Assembly (NCBI GenBank): GCA_024276075.1
Contig: JAJRXX010000057.1
Span: 1 to 64,000 of the forward strand
Reading direction: 5' to 3'
Origin: Planctomycetota bacterium
GTDB lineage: Bacteria; Planctomycetota; Phycisphaerae; Phycisphaerales; Phycisphaeraceae
Length of the DNA: 64,000 nucleotides
Below are positions 33,486-41,721 of this stretch, piece after piece. Position 1 is the stretch's first letter, and each line of letters begins with the position of its first letter. The position numbers and the translations under genes were made by a program. The notes beneath the pieces are model-generated. The model was not told the origin of the DNA, made no database searches, and saw only the letters and a list, made by a program, of their open reading frames with translations.

Positions 33486-33577
33486 CTATTCACGCTCCCA
33501 ATCACTAGCTCTGTGCGCCGCTGATTTTCGTTCAAATCTTTGTGCGACATTTGTTTGATCATAACGAGACACACTGA

Positions 33578-33847
33578 CTACCAAGACGCCTTACGCATGC
33601 CGGGGATCATACCCTGCAGTGCCAATTCGCGGAGCATAATCCGCGATATTTTAAACTTCCGGTACACCGCTCGGCTGCGACCCGTCAACGCACACAGACT
33701 CCGCACACGTGTGGGGCTCGCGTCCCTAGGCAACCTCGCCAAGGCTGCGTAATCACCTTTTGCCTTCAACTCGCGCCGCAATTCGGCGTACTTCGCTACT
33801 GTACGCTTCACACGATTGTTGCGCTGGACTGTCGATTTCGAAGCCAT
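33578..33847 (-). CDS. rpsN: 30S ribosomal protein S14 (zinc-free form)
   Basis: This 89-residue protein has [41 protein letters not shown] and ends [11 protein letters not shown]. It lacks the CxxC pairs of the zinc form, so it is the C-minus type. It is placed between rplE and rpsH. Confidence 0.97.
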   Translation of the reverse strand: MASKSTVQRNNRVKRTVAKYAELRRELKAKGDYAALARLPRDASPTRVRSLCALTGRSRAVYRKFKISRIMLRELALQGMIPGMRKASW

Positions 33848-33907
33848 CTTTAACGCTCCCTAGCCCCGTGTTCAAAACAAGGCCACCACCCGCGATGCTC
33901 TCGAGGG

Positions 33908-34480
33908 TCAGTAACGGCGGTCGCCCGCCTTGACAAACGGCACGCCGAATTCTTCGAGCATGAGCCGTGATTTTTCATCCGTACTGTTACGAAATACAAA
34001 CGTCACATTCATCCCATGGGTAAATTTTGCCCTGGTCATATCCACTTCAGGGAATACACCCTGCTCCGTCAGGCCAAACGAATAGTTACCCCGACCGTCA
34101 AAGCTCTTGCCCGGTAGACCACGAAAGTCTTTGATCCGCGGGATCGCCAAGCTCACCAGCCGATCGAAAAACTCCCACATCCGACTGCCCCGCAGCGTGA
34201 CCATCGCTCCGATTTCATATCCCTCACGGAGCTTGAAGTTGGACACTGATTTTTTCGCCTTTTTCATGACAGGCCTCTGGCCGGTGATCGTGGCCAAATC
34301 GTCAACGACCTGCGACTTGACCTCCGGCTTGATCTTAGTGCCGTCTAACTGCTTGCCCAATCCCACGCTGAGCACAATTTTTTCAAGGCGTGGCAGGGCC
34401 ATGGGATTTTTAACGCCAAACTCCTGTTTGACTTTCTGGGCCACCGGGCCGTCGTATTTTTCTTTCATCCGCAAAGCCAT
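33908..34480 (-). CDS. rplE: 50S ribosomal protein L5
   Basis: This 190-residue protein has LEKIVLSVGLGKQLDGTK, TGQRPVMKKAKKSVSNFKLREG and IPRIKDFRGLPGKSFDGRGNYSFGLTEQGVFPEV, all diagnostic. It binds 5S rRNA and contacts the P-site tRNA. ATG 34480 has GGGAAG upstream. Four extra in-frame codons upstream are not conserved. Confidence 0.97.
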   Translation of the reverse strand: MALRMKEKYDGPVAQKVKQEFGVKNPMALPRLEKIVLSVGLGKQLDGTKIKPEVKSQVVDDLATITGQRPVMKKAKKSVSNFKLREGYEIGAMVTLRGSRMWEFFDRLVSLAIPRIKDFRGLPGKSFDGRGNYSFGLTEQGVFPEVDMTRAKFTHGMNVTFVFRNSTDEKSRLMLEEFGVPFVKAGDRRY

Positions 34481-34551
34481 AACACTTCCCAAATCAAATT
34501 TATATGCAGCGTAAACACTTCGTCGCTGCGTCTATTCAATACGATCCCATT

Positions 34552-34887
34552 TTAGGCCTTCGCGCTACGCAATTCCCGACCGATCTGCTCACCACTGCGC
34601 ACCGAAATCCGTATCTTTGATCCATCAGCACGTGTCTCGAACCGGACTCGTGTCGGCTTGCCGCCCGATACCGGTGACACGTTGGAAATATGGATCGGCA
34701 TTTCCCTTTCCACCTGCCCGCCCTGCGGGTTCTGATTGCTGGGCTTCACGTGCTTTTTATGAACGTTCACGCCTTCAACAATCACCTGGCTTTTCTTGGG
34801 CAATACGGCCAATATTTTGCCCTGCCGACCACGCGCGGCCCCGGCGGTCACCATGATCAGGTCGCCTTTTCTCACATGCCGTCCCAT
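34552..34887 (-). CDS. rplX: 50S ribosomal protein L24
   Basis: This 111-residue KOW-domain protein starts [41 protein letters not shown]. It initiates 50S assembly on 23S rRNA. Its ATG overlaps the rplN stop by one base (TGATG), implying coupled translation. Confidence 0.97.
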   Translation of the reverse strand: MGRHVRKGDLIMVTAGAARGRQGKILAVLPKKSQVIVEGVNVHKKHVKPSNQNPQGGQVEREMPIHISNVSPVSGGKPTRVRFETRADGSKIRISVRSGEQIGRELRSAKA

Positions 34888-35273
34888 CACACCACCTCTG
34901 TCGCCAGCGACACAATTTTCATGTAGTTGCGTTCACGCAGCTCGCGGGCGACTGCACCGAATATCCGTGTTCCCCGCGGGTTGCCTTCGTCGTCGATCAG
35001 CACCACCGCGTTTTTGTCAAACCGTACGTAGCTGCCATCATCGCGTCGGACGGGGTAGTTTGTCCGCACCACGACCGCCTTCACGACTGTGCCTGTCTTG
35101 AGTTCACCGCCCGGCATCGCTTTCTTGATGCTACACACCACGCGATCCCCAACCGAAGCGGTCCGCCGCGTAAACTGCCCTCGGGCTGTCGAGCCACCTA
35201 GCACACGGATGATGTAGGCGATTTTCGCGCCCGAGTTATCCGCGACATCTACTCTGGATTCAACCTGAATCAT
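34887..35273 (-). CDS. rplN: 50S ribosomal protein L14
   Basis: This 128-residue protein starts [28 protein letters not shown] and ends [16 protein letters not shown]. The L14 signature ([38 protein letters not shown]) is complete. Start is by alignment; the longer frame overlaps rpsQ. Confidence 0.98.
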   Translation of the reverse strand: MIQVESRVDVADNSGAKIAYIIRVLGGSTARGQFTRRTASVGDRVVCSIKKAMPGGELKTGTVVKAVVVRTNYPVRRDDGSYVRFDKNAVVLIDDEGNPRGTRIFGAVARELRERNYMKIVSLATEVV

Positions 35274-35322
35274 CGTTTCAATCCTGCTTCTTACACGGCG
35301 ACTGTCTGCCAGCACCAGGGGT

Positions 35323-35619
35323 CTATTGCTCGACGCCCGCTTCCACAACACGCACCAGACGCCACTGTTTGGTCTTGCTGACGGGTCGACAGTTTACAAT
35401 CTCCACCCGGTCGCCCAGCTTGCTGCTGTTTTTCGGATCGTGCACGTGAAAACTCGTATGCCGCTTGAGGAACTTGCCGTACTTTGGGTGGCGCACCTGG
35501 TAGTTCACTTTCACCGTTCGCGTCTTGTCCCGCTTGTCACCGGTGACCACACCGATCTTGGTGCCAGCCAGTGGGCCACGCCCCGCTTTGGCACTGTTAG
35601 TCTGGGTCGTATTGGTCAT
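35323..35619 (-). CDS. rpsQ: 30S ribosomal protein S17
   Basis: This 98-residue OB-fold protein has [40 protein letters not shown] and [25 protein letters not shown], typical of S17, with a short extra N-terminus. It overlaps rpmC by 4 bases. Confidence 0.97.
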   Translation of the reverse strand: MTNTTQTNSAKAGRGPLAGTKIGVVTGDKRDKTRTVKVNYQVRHPKYGKFLKRHTSFHVHDPKNSSKLGDRVEIVNCRPVSKTKQWRLVRVVEAGVEQ

Positions 35620-35822
35620 GACTTAACGGTCTCCTGGCCACTACGGTGGCGTAGGGCTGTCAACACCCTCGCTACGTCTCGTCGTGTGGCGAGTAACTGC
35701 TTGGGATTTTCCAGTTTTTCCGTAACGGCCTGAGCGCGGAGGTCAAACAAGTGCCGCCGAAGCCTCTGCTGCTCTATCTGTAATTCCTGCGTACTCATCT
35801 TTTGAACTTCGCTGTATTTCAT
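35616..35822 (-). CDS. rpmC: 50S ribosomal protein L29
   Basis: This 68-residue helical protein has MSTQELQIEQQRLRRHLFDLRAQAVTEKLENPKQLLATRRDVARVLT, typical of L29, at the exit tunnel. It overlaps rpsQ by 4 bases. Confidence 0.95.
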   Translation of the reverse strand: MKYSEVQKMSTQELQIEQQRLRRHLFDLRAQAVTEKLENPKQLLATRRDVARVLTALRHRSGQETVKS

Positions 35823-35876
35823 CGTCGCAACCTTTGATCCGAACTCAACTCTCGGGCGATCATCTTCAATTATATC

Positions 35877-36293
35877 TCACGCGTGTCGGCGCTCGACAAA
35901 CCGGCAACGAAACGGCATCTTGTGTGCCACGCGCATCATTGCTTGTCTCGCTACCGCATCGGGTACGCCCGCCAATTCGAAGAGGATCGTCCCCGGTTTT
36001 ACCCGCGCTACCCAGTATTCCGGCTCAGCTTTACCCTTACCCATCCGTGTCTCCAGGGGCTTTTTGCTGATCGGTTTGTCGGGGAATACCCGCACATATA
36101 CCTTTCCTTCACGCCTAAGGAAGTGCGTCGCAGCCACGCGACCTGCCTCTAATTGCCTACCCGTAATCCAGCCACACCCTAGTGATTGCAAGCCGAAATC
36201 TCCGTACGCCACGTAGTTTCCACGCGACGCCAAGCCACGCACTTTACCACGCTGCTGCTTGCGGAACTTCACTCGTTTAGGCATCAATGGCAT
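35877..36293 (-). CDS. rplP: 50S ribosomal protein L16
   Basis: This 138-residue protein starts MPLMPKRVKFRKQQRGKVRGLASRGN and has the GAGKGKPEYW-like segment MGKGKAEPEYWVARVKPG and GVPDAVARQAMMRVAHKMPFRCRFV. A start three codons later (MPKRVKF, 36284) is also possible, but the longer form aligns with common L16 N-termini. Confidence 0.97.
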   Translation of the reverse strand: MPLMPKRVKFRKQQRGKVRGLASRGNYVAYGDFGLQSLGCGWITGRQLEAGRVAATHFLRREGKVYVRVFPDKPISKKPLETRMGKGKAEPEYWVARVKPGTILFELAGVPDAVARQAMMRVAHKMPFRCRFVERRHA

Positions 36294-36370
36294 TGTTTAT
36301 CAATCCTCAATTCCGACTATTAATTAGACGCATGCGCCTGGTATCGACCCGCCGGGCGTTTCACTATTGA

Positions 36371-37075
36371 TTACCGTCGTCCCCTCGCACGCGGCCGGGC
36401 ACCCGCTGCCTTCGACTCGATCTCACCTTCCTTCAAAGTCTCGTACATACCTTTATAAATCCAGACTTTTACCCCGATCACACCATAGGTCGTCTTGCTC
36501 TTGGCAAATCCGTAATCCACATTTGCCTGCAGCGTCTGCAGCGGGATCGCACCAAGACGCAAGTCTTCGGATCGACTCATCTCGTGCCCGCCAAGACGAC
36601 CTGAAAGCTGAATCTTGGCTCCCTTGGCGCCAGCCGTCATGGCTGCATCAGCCTTCATCTTCATCACACGCCGAAAACTCGCACGCTTTTTGAGCTGCTC
36701 TGCGATGCTCTCAGCGACAATCTGCGCGTCGGCGTCGGGAGTGCCCACCTCGATACAACTGATCGAAACGTTCCGCCCAGTGATTGCCTGGAGGTCTTGC
36801 GTGAGCCGATCTATCTCAGAACCCTTGGGCCCGATCACCAATCCCGGCCTGGCCGTTTTGATAATGATCTTTAGTTCTTCCCGTGTGCGCTCGATGTGGA
36901 TATCCGACACCGCTGCAAACGGGGGCTGACGGTTGAGCCTCTTATCGATGTATTCCCGGATGCGTTGGTCCTCGACCAATAGCACGCCGTACAACGCCTT
37001 CGGGGCATACCATCGGCTCTTGTGCGCCTCGGTAATCCCGACTCGAAACCCAAATGGATGGACCTTCTGACCCAT
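36371..37075 (-). CDS. rpsC: 30S ribosomal protein S3
   Basis: This 234-residue protein starts MGQKVHPFGFRVGITEAHKSRWYA. It has the KH domain (IIIKTARPGLVIGPKGSEIDRLTQDLQAITG) and the C-terminal SGRLGGHEMSRSEDLRLGAIPLQTL segment. It lies at the mRNA entry channel. Placed between rplV and rplP. Confidence 0.98.
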   Translation of the reverse strand: MGQKVHPFGFRVGITEAHKSRWYAPKALYGVLLVEDQRIREYIDKRLNRQPPFAAVSDIHIERTREELKIIIKTARPGLVIGPKGSEIDRLTQDLQAITGRNVSISCIEVGTPDADAQIVAESIAEQLKKRASFRRVMKMKADAAMTAGAKGAKIQLSGRLGGHEMSRSEDLRLGAIPLQTLQANVDYGFAKSKTTYGVIGVKVWIYKGMYETLKEGEIESKAAGARPRARGRR

Positions 37076-37146
37076 AAATTACTCTCGTTCAATAAAACCT
37101 ATCAAACTCATTGTCCGGCCCCGATACAACAGGGGGCCAACCTGTT

Positions 37147-37479
37147 TTACTTCTTCTGATCCACCGCCACCGTGATGTGACTGGTTCGTTTCATGATCGG
37201 GTGCGCCCGGCCACGGTCTTTGGGCTGCCAACGCTTGAGGGTGGGTCCCTGATCCACCCGCGCGTCGGTCACAACCAGCCGACGTACGTCCGCCTCCGCC
37301 TGATCGGCGTTGGCGACCGCCGCACGCAACGAGCCGGTGATATACACGGCTGCGCGCTTCTTCGACAGCCGGAGGATCGAAAGCGCCTCCTCGACACGCT
37401 TGCCCCGGATCAGGTTCATCACCGGGCGAACCTTGGTCGGGCTAATCCTCGCACCGTAATGTGTGTTCTCAAATGCCAT
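37147..37479 (-). CDS. rplV: 50S ribosomal protein L22
   Basis: This 110-residue protein starts MAFENTHYGARISPTKVRPVMNLIRGKRVEEAL and contains the PTLKRWQPKDRGRAHPIMKRTSHITVAV loop that lines the exit tunnel. ATG 37479 lies 5 bases after the rpsS stop; a longer frame runs inside rpsS and is not used. Confidence 0.97.
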   Translation of the reverse strand: MAFENTHYGARISPTKVRPVMNLIRGKRVEEALSILRLSKKRAAVYITGSLRAAVANADQAEADVRRLVVTDARVDQGPTLKRWQPKDRGRAHPIMKRTSHITVAVDQKK

Positions 37480-37483
37480 CGGA

Positions 37484-37774
37484 TTAAATTGATCCCTTCG
37501 CACGCTGGGCACGCGTGCCCGTGGTGTGGCCGCGGAACGTCCGCGTGTGGCTAAACTCACCGAGCTTGTGGCCGACCATATCTTCAGTCACAAACACGTT
37601 GTTGAATATTTTTCCGTTGTGTACCAAAAATGTATGCCCCACAAACTCCGGCACGATCGTGCACGCCCGGGCCCACGTCTTGATCGGCTCGCGTCGGTCC
37701 ATCTGCGTGAGCTTCTCCACCTTGCGATAGAGTTTCTCGTCGATATAGGGTCCTTTTTTTAGCGATCGGGGCAT
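37484..37774 (-). CDS. rpsS: 30S ribosomal protein S19
   Basis: This 96-residue protein starts [22 protein letters not shown] and has [50 protein letters not shown], the S19 signature. Placed between rplB and rplV. Confidence 0.98.
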   Translation of the reverse strand: MPRSLKKGPYIDEKLYRKVEKLTQMDRREPIKTWARACTIVPEFVGHTFLVHNGKIFNNVFVTEDMVGHKLGEFSHTRTFRGHTTGTRAQRAKGSI

Positions 37775-37809
37775 CGTTTTTCCTTCACAATCTGCTGTGT
37801 ATTCCTAGA

Positions 37810-38667
37810 TCACGAAAGCTTTAATTGTCCGTATCGTTTGCTAAATCGCCTGCGGATGATGCGTTTGTTCGACGCCTTGCCGGGCTGACGCGTCTTGCCA
37901 CCCTTTGCCTGAACACCCGTCGGCGAACACGGGGCTCGGTTGCCCTTGCTGCGCCCGTCGCCGCCACCGAGCGGGTGGTCGTTGTGGTTCGTTGCCACGC
38001 CACGGATATGTGGCCGAACTCCCCGATGCCGATTTCGACCGGCTTTGCCTAGCTTGATGTGCTGGTGATCAGGATTGCCGACCTGACCGATCGTTGCCTG
38101 ACAATCAACCGAAATTTGTCGAATTTCACCTGACGGGAACACCAATGTCGCCCATTTACCCTCTTTATTGCTGAGCTTGGCAGATGTGCCCGCCGCCCGG
38201 CATAGCTGTCCGCCACGACCAGGGGTCAACTCGATATTGTGCACCGTCAAACCGGGGGGTATGACCCGAAGCGGCATCGTATTGCCTGGCTTAGGCTCGA
38301 TGCGGTCGTTGCTGGACATCACCGTATCGCCGTCGGTCAGCCCCACGGGTGCCAGTATGTATCGCCGATGCCCGTCACTGTATTCGACCAACGCCACGTG
38401 GCAGGTACGGTTCGGGTCGTACTCGATCCCCACAACACGGGCTGGTTCATCTCGACGGTTTCGCTTAAAATCCACCAATCGGTATCGCTGCTTCGCCCCG
38501 CCGCCGATGCTACGCTGCGTGATAATGCCATGGTGATTCCGGCCGCCCTTCTTAGACTTAGCGCGTAGCAGGCTTTTTTCCGGGCGACGCTTGGTCACCT
38601 CACTATGCAGGTTCACCGAAGCGTTGCGGCGCCCCGGACTCGTTCTTTTGTAAACACGTACCGCCAT
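37810..38667 (-). CDS. rplB: 50S ribosomal protein L2
   Basis: This 285-residue protein has KSKKGGRNHHGIITQRSIGGGAKQRYRLVDF and the C-terminal VATNHNDHPLGGGDGRSKG region with the functionally important histidine. It supports peptidyl transferase activity and subunit joining. Length is normal. Confidence 0.98.
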   Translation of the reverse strand: MAVRVYKRTSPGRRNASVNLHSEVTKRRPEKSLLRAKSKKGGRNHHGIITQRSIGGGAKQRYRLVDFKRNRRDEPARVVGIEYDPNRTCHVALVEYSDGHRRYILAPVGLTDGDTVMSSNDRIEPKPGNTMPLRVIPPGLTVHNIELTPGRGGQLCRAAGTSAKLSNKEGKWATLVFPSGEIRQISVDCQATIGQVGNPDHQHIKLGKAGRNRHRGVRPHIRGVATNHNDHPLGGGDGRSKGNRAPCSPTGVQAKGGKTRQPGKASNKRIIRRRFSKRYGQLKLS

Positions 38668-38705
38668 AACCCGTGTATCCCTCGGCTCAACGAGCCAAAT
38701 ATCCC

Positions 38706-38987
38706 TTAGAACAGATCGATCTTGTCATCTGGATACAATTGCACAATCGCTTTCTTCCAATCACCCGTATTCGCCACTCCGTGCCGCGTTCGATACGTCC
38801 TGCCTTTGCGGATCTGCGTCCTGACCTTTGTCACGCGTACACTAAATAGCTCCGCGACCGCAACCTCGATCTGCTTCTTGCTGGCACGCATATCTACCAA
38901 AAAACTATATCGATTTCGTGCAGCGCCCTCCCACGTCGACTTTTCCGTAACCAACGGCCGTTTAATAATCTGAGTCGCATGCAGCAT
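38706..38987 (-). CDS. rplW: 50S ribosomal protein L23
   Basis: This 93-residue protein has IIKRPLVTEKSTWEGAARNRYSFLVDMRASKKQIEVAVAELFSVRVTKVRT, typical of L23, the docking site of trigger factor and SRP. An AGGAGG site precedes the ATG, which overlaps the rplD stop by one base. Confidence 0.97.
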   Translation of the reverse strand: MLHATQIIKRPLVTEKSTWEGAARNRYSFLVDMRASKKQIEVAVAELFSVRVTKVRTQIRKGRTYRTRHGVANTGDWKKAIVQLYPDDKIDLF

Positions 38988-39634
38988 CAGCTGGCCTCCT
39001 TGGCGGAACCGTTGCTAGCTTGTTCTATCCATGCTTTAAGTTGGTCCTTCTGGACCAGCAGGTACCGATGGTTGAGCAGGTCGAAGGCATTGAGCCGTTC
39101 GATCCGCGTCACACGCACGTCCGGCAGATTTGCCGCTGACTTCGCTTCGTTGCCCTGATCCGACGCTACGACGACCACGCAAGAACGATCGATCTTTAGC
39201 GCTGTCAGTAGTGACGCGAATTGCTTCGCACTGGGCTTATCAAAGGCCAATTTATCCAGTAACTTGACCTCGCCGTCGACGGCCTTGGCCAGTAATGCGT
39301 TTCGGTTCGCTAGACGGCGCATCTTCTGAGGCATTCTCTGCCGCCAAGACTTAGGCTTCTTCGCAAACGCCACACCGCCGCCACGCATGACATTGGTGCG
39401 TATGTTGCCACGACGGGCGTTGCCCGTTCCCTTTTGTTTATACAATTTGCGCGTCGAACCCTCTACTTGGCCACGCCCCTTCGTCGCGGCGGTACCCTGA
39501 CGCCGGTTGGCGTGAAAGCGTACGTATGCTTGCTTGAGCAGTACGTGGCGCACCTTCCCGCCCAAGAGCTGCTCATCGAGCTGCAGGCTATCAACCTGCT
39601 TACCCTTTTCGTTATGTACAGGGATCTCGATCAT
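38987..39634 (-). CDS. rplD: 50S ribosomal protein L4
   Basis: This 215-residue protein has RQGTAATKGRGQVEGSTRKLYKQKGTGNARRGNIR, the tunnel loop of L4. The C-terminal globular domain is complete. About 205 bases separate it from rplC, much more than usual in this operon, and I see no gene in that gap. Confidence 0.97.
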   Translation of the reverse strand: MIEIPVHNEKGKQVDSLQLDEQLLGGKVRHVLLKQAYVRFHANRRQGTAATKGRGQVEGSTRKLYKQKGTGNARRGNIRTNVMRGGGVAFAKKPKSWRQRMPQKMRRLANRNALLAKAVDGEVKLLDKLAFDKPSAKQFASLLTALKIDRSCVVVVASDQGNEAKSAANLPDVRVTRIERLNAFDLLNHRYLLVQKDQLKAWIEQASNGSAKEAS

Positions 39635-39840
39635 TTCTTACAACCTACGGCCCTTCTGGACATCAGGCAGGGCTACCGCTTTGTTCGCCGCAACAGGATA
39701 CACACCCGCGTTCACTGGCCATCCCGCGGATGCAATCTCTCACGACTCGGCTCACGCCAAGTTGTCTTGGCACCGCAGTATCGACCCATACAAAGTCAAT
39801 CCGGACAATGATTTGCCCTTAAAATGATTAGCTTTTGGAC

Positions 39841-40524
39841 TTACGATGCCTTGGCTAGTCTAGCCTTCGACTTACAAAGCCGTTTGGCCTCCCTAATATA
39901 CACCAATCCTTTGCAGGCCCCGGGCACCGCGCCCTTGAGTATCAGCAAATTCTTTTTCACGTCTAGGCCCCACACTTCCATCGAACGGGTGGTAATCCGT
40001 GCATCACCCATGTGCCCGCTCATATGCAGGCCCTTTTTGGGGCGACCCGAAAAACCACGGTTGGAGGCGTGGCTACATATCGAGCCGGGCGAGCGGTGCT
40101 TGCGCTCGACGCCGTGCGATGCGGGCTGGCCCTTATGCCCCCATCGTTTCATCGTGCCCGCATACCCTTTGCCCTTGCTCGTACCCGTCACGTCTACGAA
40201 GCCAATCCCCTCGAACGTCGCCACGGTTACTTGCTGGCCCAGTTCTAGTTCACCCGCCACGGACTCTGCCACGCGGAATTCACGGTGCACGCGCTTTGCG
40301 CCAAGCCCGGCTTTGGCGTCGTGGCCAATCACCGGAACCGTCGAGTTGCGGGGTTTGACGTCTTCGTAAGCCAGTTGTACGGCGCTGTAGCCATCGGTCT
40401 GAGCAGCTTTGACCTGGCTAACAAAGCAGGGCCCCGCCTCGATGACTGTCACAGGCACATTACGCCCAGACTTGTCGTACAAGCGGGTCATCCCGATTAT
40501 TCGCCCTATTAATCCCGTAGCCAT
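39841..40524 (-). CDS. rplC: 50S ribosomal protein L3
   Basis: This 227-residue protein starts MATGLIGRIIGMTRLYDKSGRNVPVTVIEAGPC and has GVMKRWG-like KRWGHKGQPASHGVERKHRSPGSIC and GHMGDARITTRSMEVWGLD. ATG 40524 is set by family alignment and an AAGGA site upstream; the longer frame adds 42 unlike residues. Confidence 0.97.
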   Translation of the reverse strand: MATGLIGRIIGMTRLYDKSGRNVPVTVIEAGPCFVSQVKAAQTDGYSAVQLAYEDVKPRNSTVPVIGHDAKAGLGAKRVHREFRVAESVAGELELGQQVTVATFEGIGFVDVTGTSKGKGYAGTMKRWGHKGQPASHGVERKHRSPGSICSHASNRGFSGRPKKGLHMSGHMGDARITTRSMEVWGLDVKKNLLILKGAVPGACKGLVYIREAKRLCKSKARLAKAS

Positions 40525-40677
40525 CCGGCCAATTCCTTCTAGACTTATGTAATGCCTTAAGTCCTTTTGGCACCTAATGATTCGTGCCGAATACAACACT
40601 TTCCCAATCGACCATGCCGTCGAGGCTTGGCCTCTTGCGATTTTCAACACCTACCCAATCAAAACCAAAGGACACGC

Positions 40678-40986
40678 TCAGGCCTTGATCTTCACAAACA
40701 CGCCCGCAGGCACGACAAGTCGATTCAGAGCTTCGACCGTCCTCGCGCTGGGCTCCACGATGTCGATAATTCGTTTGTGGGTGCGGATTTCGAACTGCTC
40801 ACGGCTTTTCTTATCGATGTGCGGACTCCGGAGTACCGTGTATCGCTCGATCCGCGTCGGTAGCGGCACTGGACCAGATACCCTTGCGTTGGTCCGCTTT
40901 GCGTGGTCCACGATTTCTCGCGCCGACGCGTCCAACGCCTGGTGGTCGTAAGCCTCCATCCGGATACGGATCTTATTCGCCGTCAT
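40678..40986 (-). CDS. rpsJ: 30S ribosomal protein S10
   Basis: This 102-residue protein starts [76 protein letters not shown], highly conserved. It heads the superoperon and, in many bacteria, is also the NusE antitermination factor. A strong promoter lies about 100 bases upstream. Confidence 0.98.
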   Translation of the reverse strand: MTANKIRIRMEAYDHQALDASAREIVDHAKRTNARVSGPVPLPTRIERYTVLRSPHIDKKSREQFEIRTHKRIIDIVEPSARTVEALNRLVVPAGVFVKIKA

Positions 40987-41079
40987 CGTCACTCCGCTGT
41001 GTCGGTGCTTTTTCGACACCAACCGTTAAGAACCACATAACGATACCATCTAGCCTCCCGAGGAAGGCCAGAATCGATT

Positions 41080-41107
41080 AGTTTACTGCCCTGTCGCCTG
41101 CTGTCAA
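41080..41107 (-). promoter_or_regulatory. promoter of the S10-spc-alpha superoperon
   Basis: On the minus strand a perfect TTGACA (41107-41102) and TAAACT (41085-41080) have a 16-base spacer, about 95 bases upstream of rpsJ. It is the best promoter match in this gap. Confidence 0.7.
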
Positions 41108-41176
41108 CGCAGCCGATGGCGTGCCCGTATCACTAAATTTATGGGTCCCTCACTCCTGGCCAACCACGGTCTAACT

Positions 41177-41575
41177 TTACGACCGGCACACCTCATCCAA
41201 GACGTGCTCTTCAACATAAATTGGTATGTCCGTCGCGGCGCCAAGCGCGATCGCATCGCTTGGCCGAGAGTCGATCTTTTGTACTTGACCGCCCTGTTTG
41301 ATCACGAGTTGGGCATAGAACGTGTGGTCTTTTAAATCACAGATCACAACCCGCTCCATCTTGCCGCCTAGTTGCTCTATCACGTTAGCTAGTAGTTCAT
41401 GTGTCTGTGGCCGAGGGGGCTGTTGGCCCATCAAGCGGCGCTCGATGGCGGCTGCTTCGTTGTAGCCGATCACAATCGGGAACTTGCAGCCCCCATCCAC
41501 CTCACACAACTCCACAATATGCGTGTCCTGCGTCTCACTCATCAACACACGCACCAGTTCCATGCGTACAGCCAT
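41177..41575 (-). CDS. bifunctional nuclease-like (DUF151) protein
   Basis: This protein of about 132 residues consists of one DUF151/BFN domain: VLMSETQDTHIVELCEVDGGCKFPIVIGYNEAAAIERRL, then LKDHTFYAQLVI and DSRPSDAIALGAATDIPIYVEEHVLD. Plant and some bacterial members show nuclease activity; the function in bacteria is mostly unknown. ATG 41575 has AGGTG 7 bases upstream and is preferred to the ATG two codons earlier. Confidence 0.9.
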   Translation of the reverse strand: MAVRMELVRVLMSETQDTHIVELCEVDGGCKFPIVIGYNEAAAIERRLMGQQPPRPQTHELLANVIEQLGGKMERVVICDLKDHTFYAQLVIKQGGQVQKIDSRPSDAIALGAATDIPIYVEEHVLDEVCRS

Positions 41576-41721
41576 CGTCATTCACCTGTTTCTACTGGTT
41601 ATAAATCCCGACTTCGGCGTACGGTCAATAAGGACACCATTCAAAATAACTCGCAACGCCCAAGCTGGGCAATGACCGCTGTGAGTGTATATATTTTAGC
41701 GCACCTCACCCGTGATTTCCT

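Noticed and set aside
37810-38667. Several long open frames on the strand opposite rplB and other ribosomal genes
   Set aside because: They are antisense shadows of highly conserved genes, have no ribosome-binding site, and show Arg/Ser/Pro-rich composition typical of such shadows.
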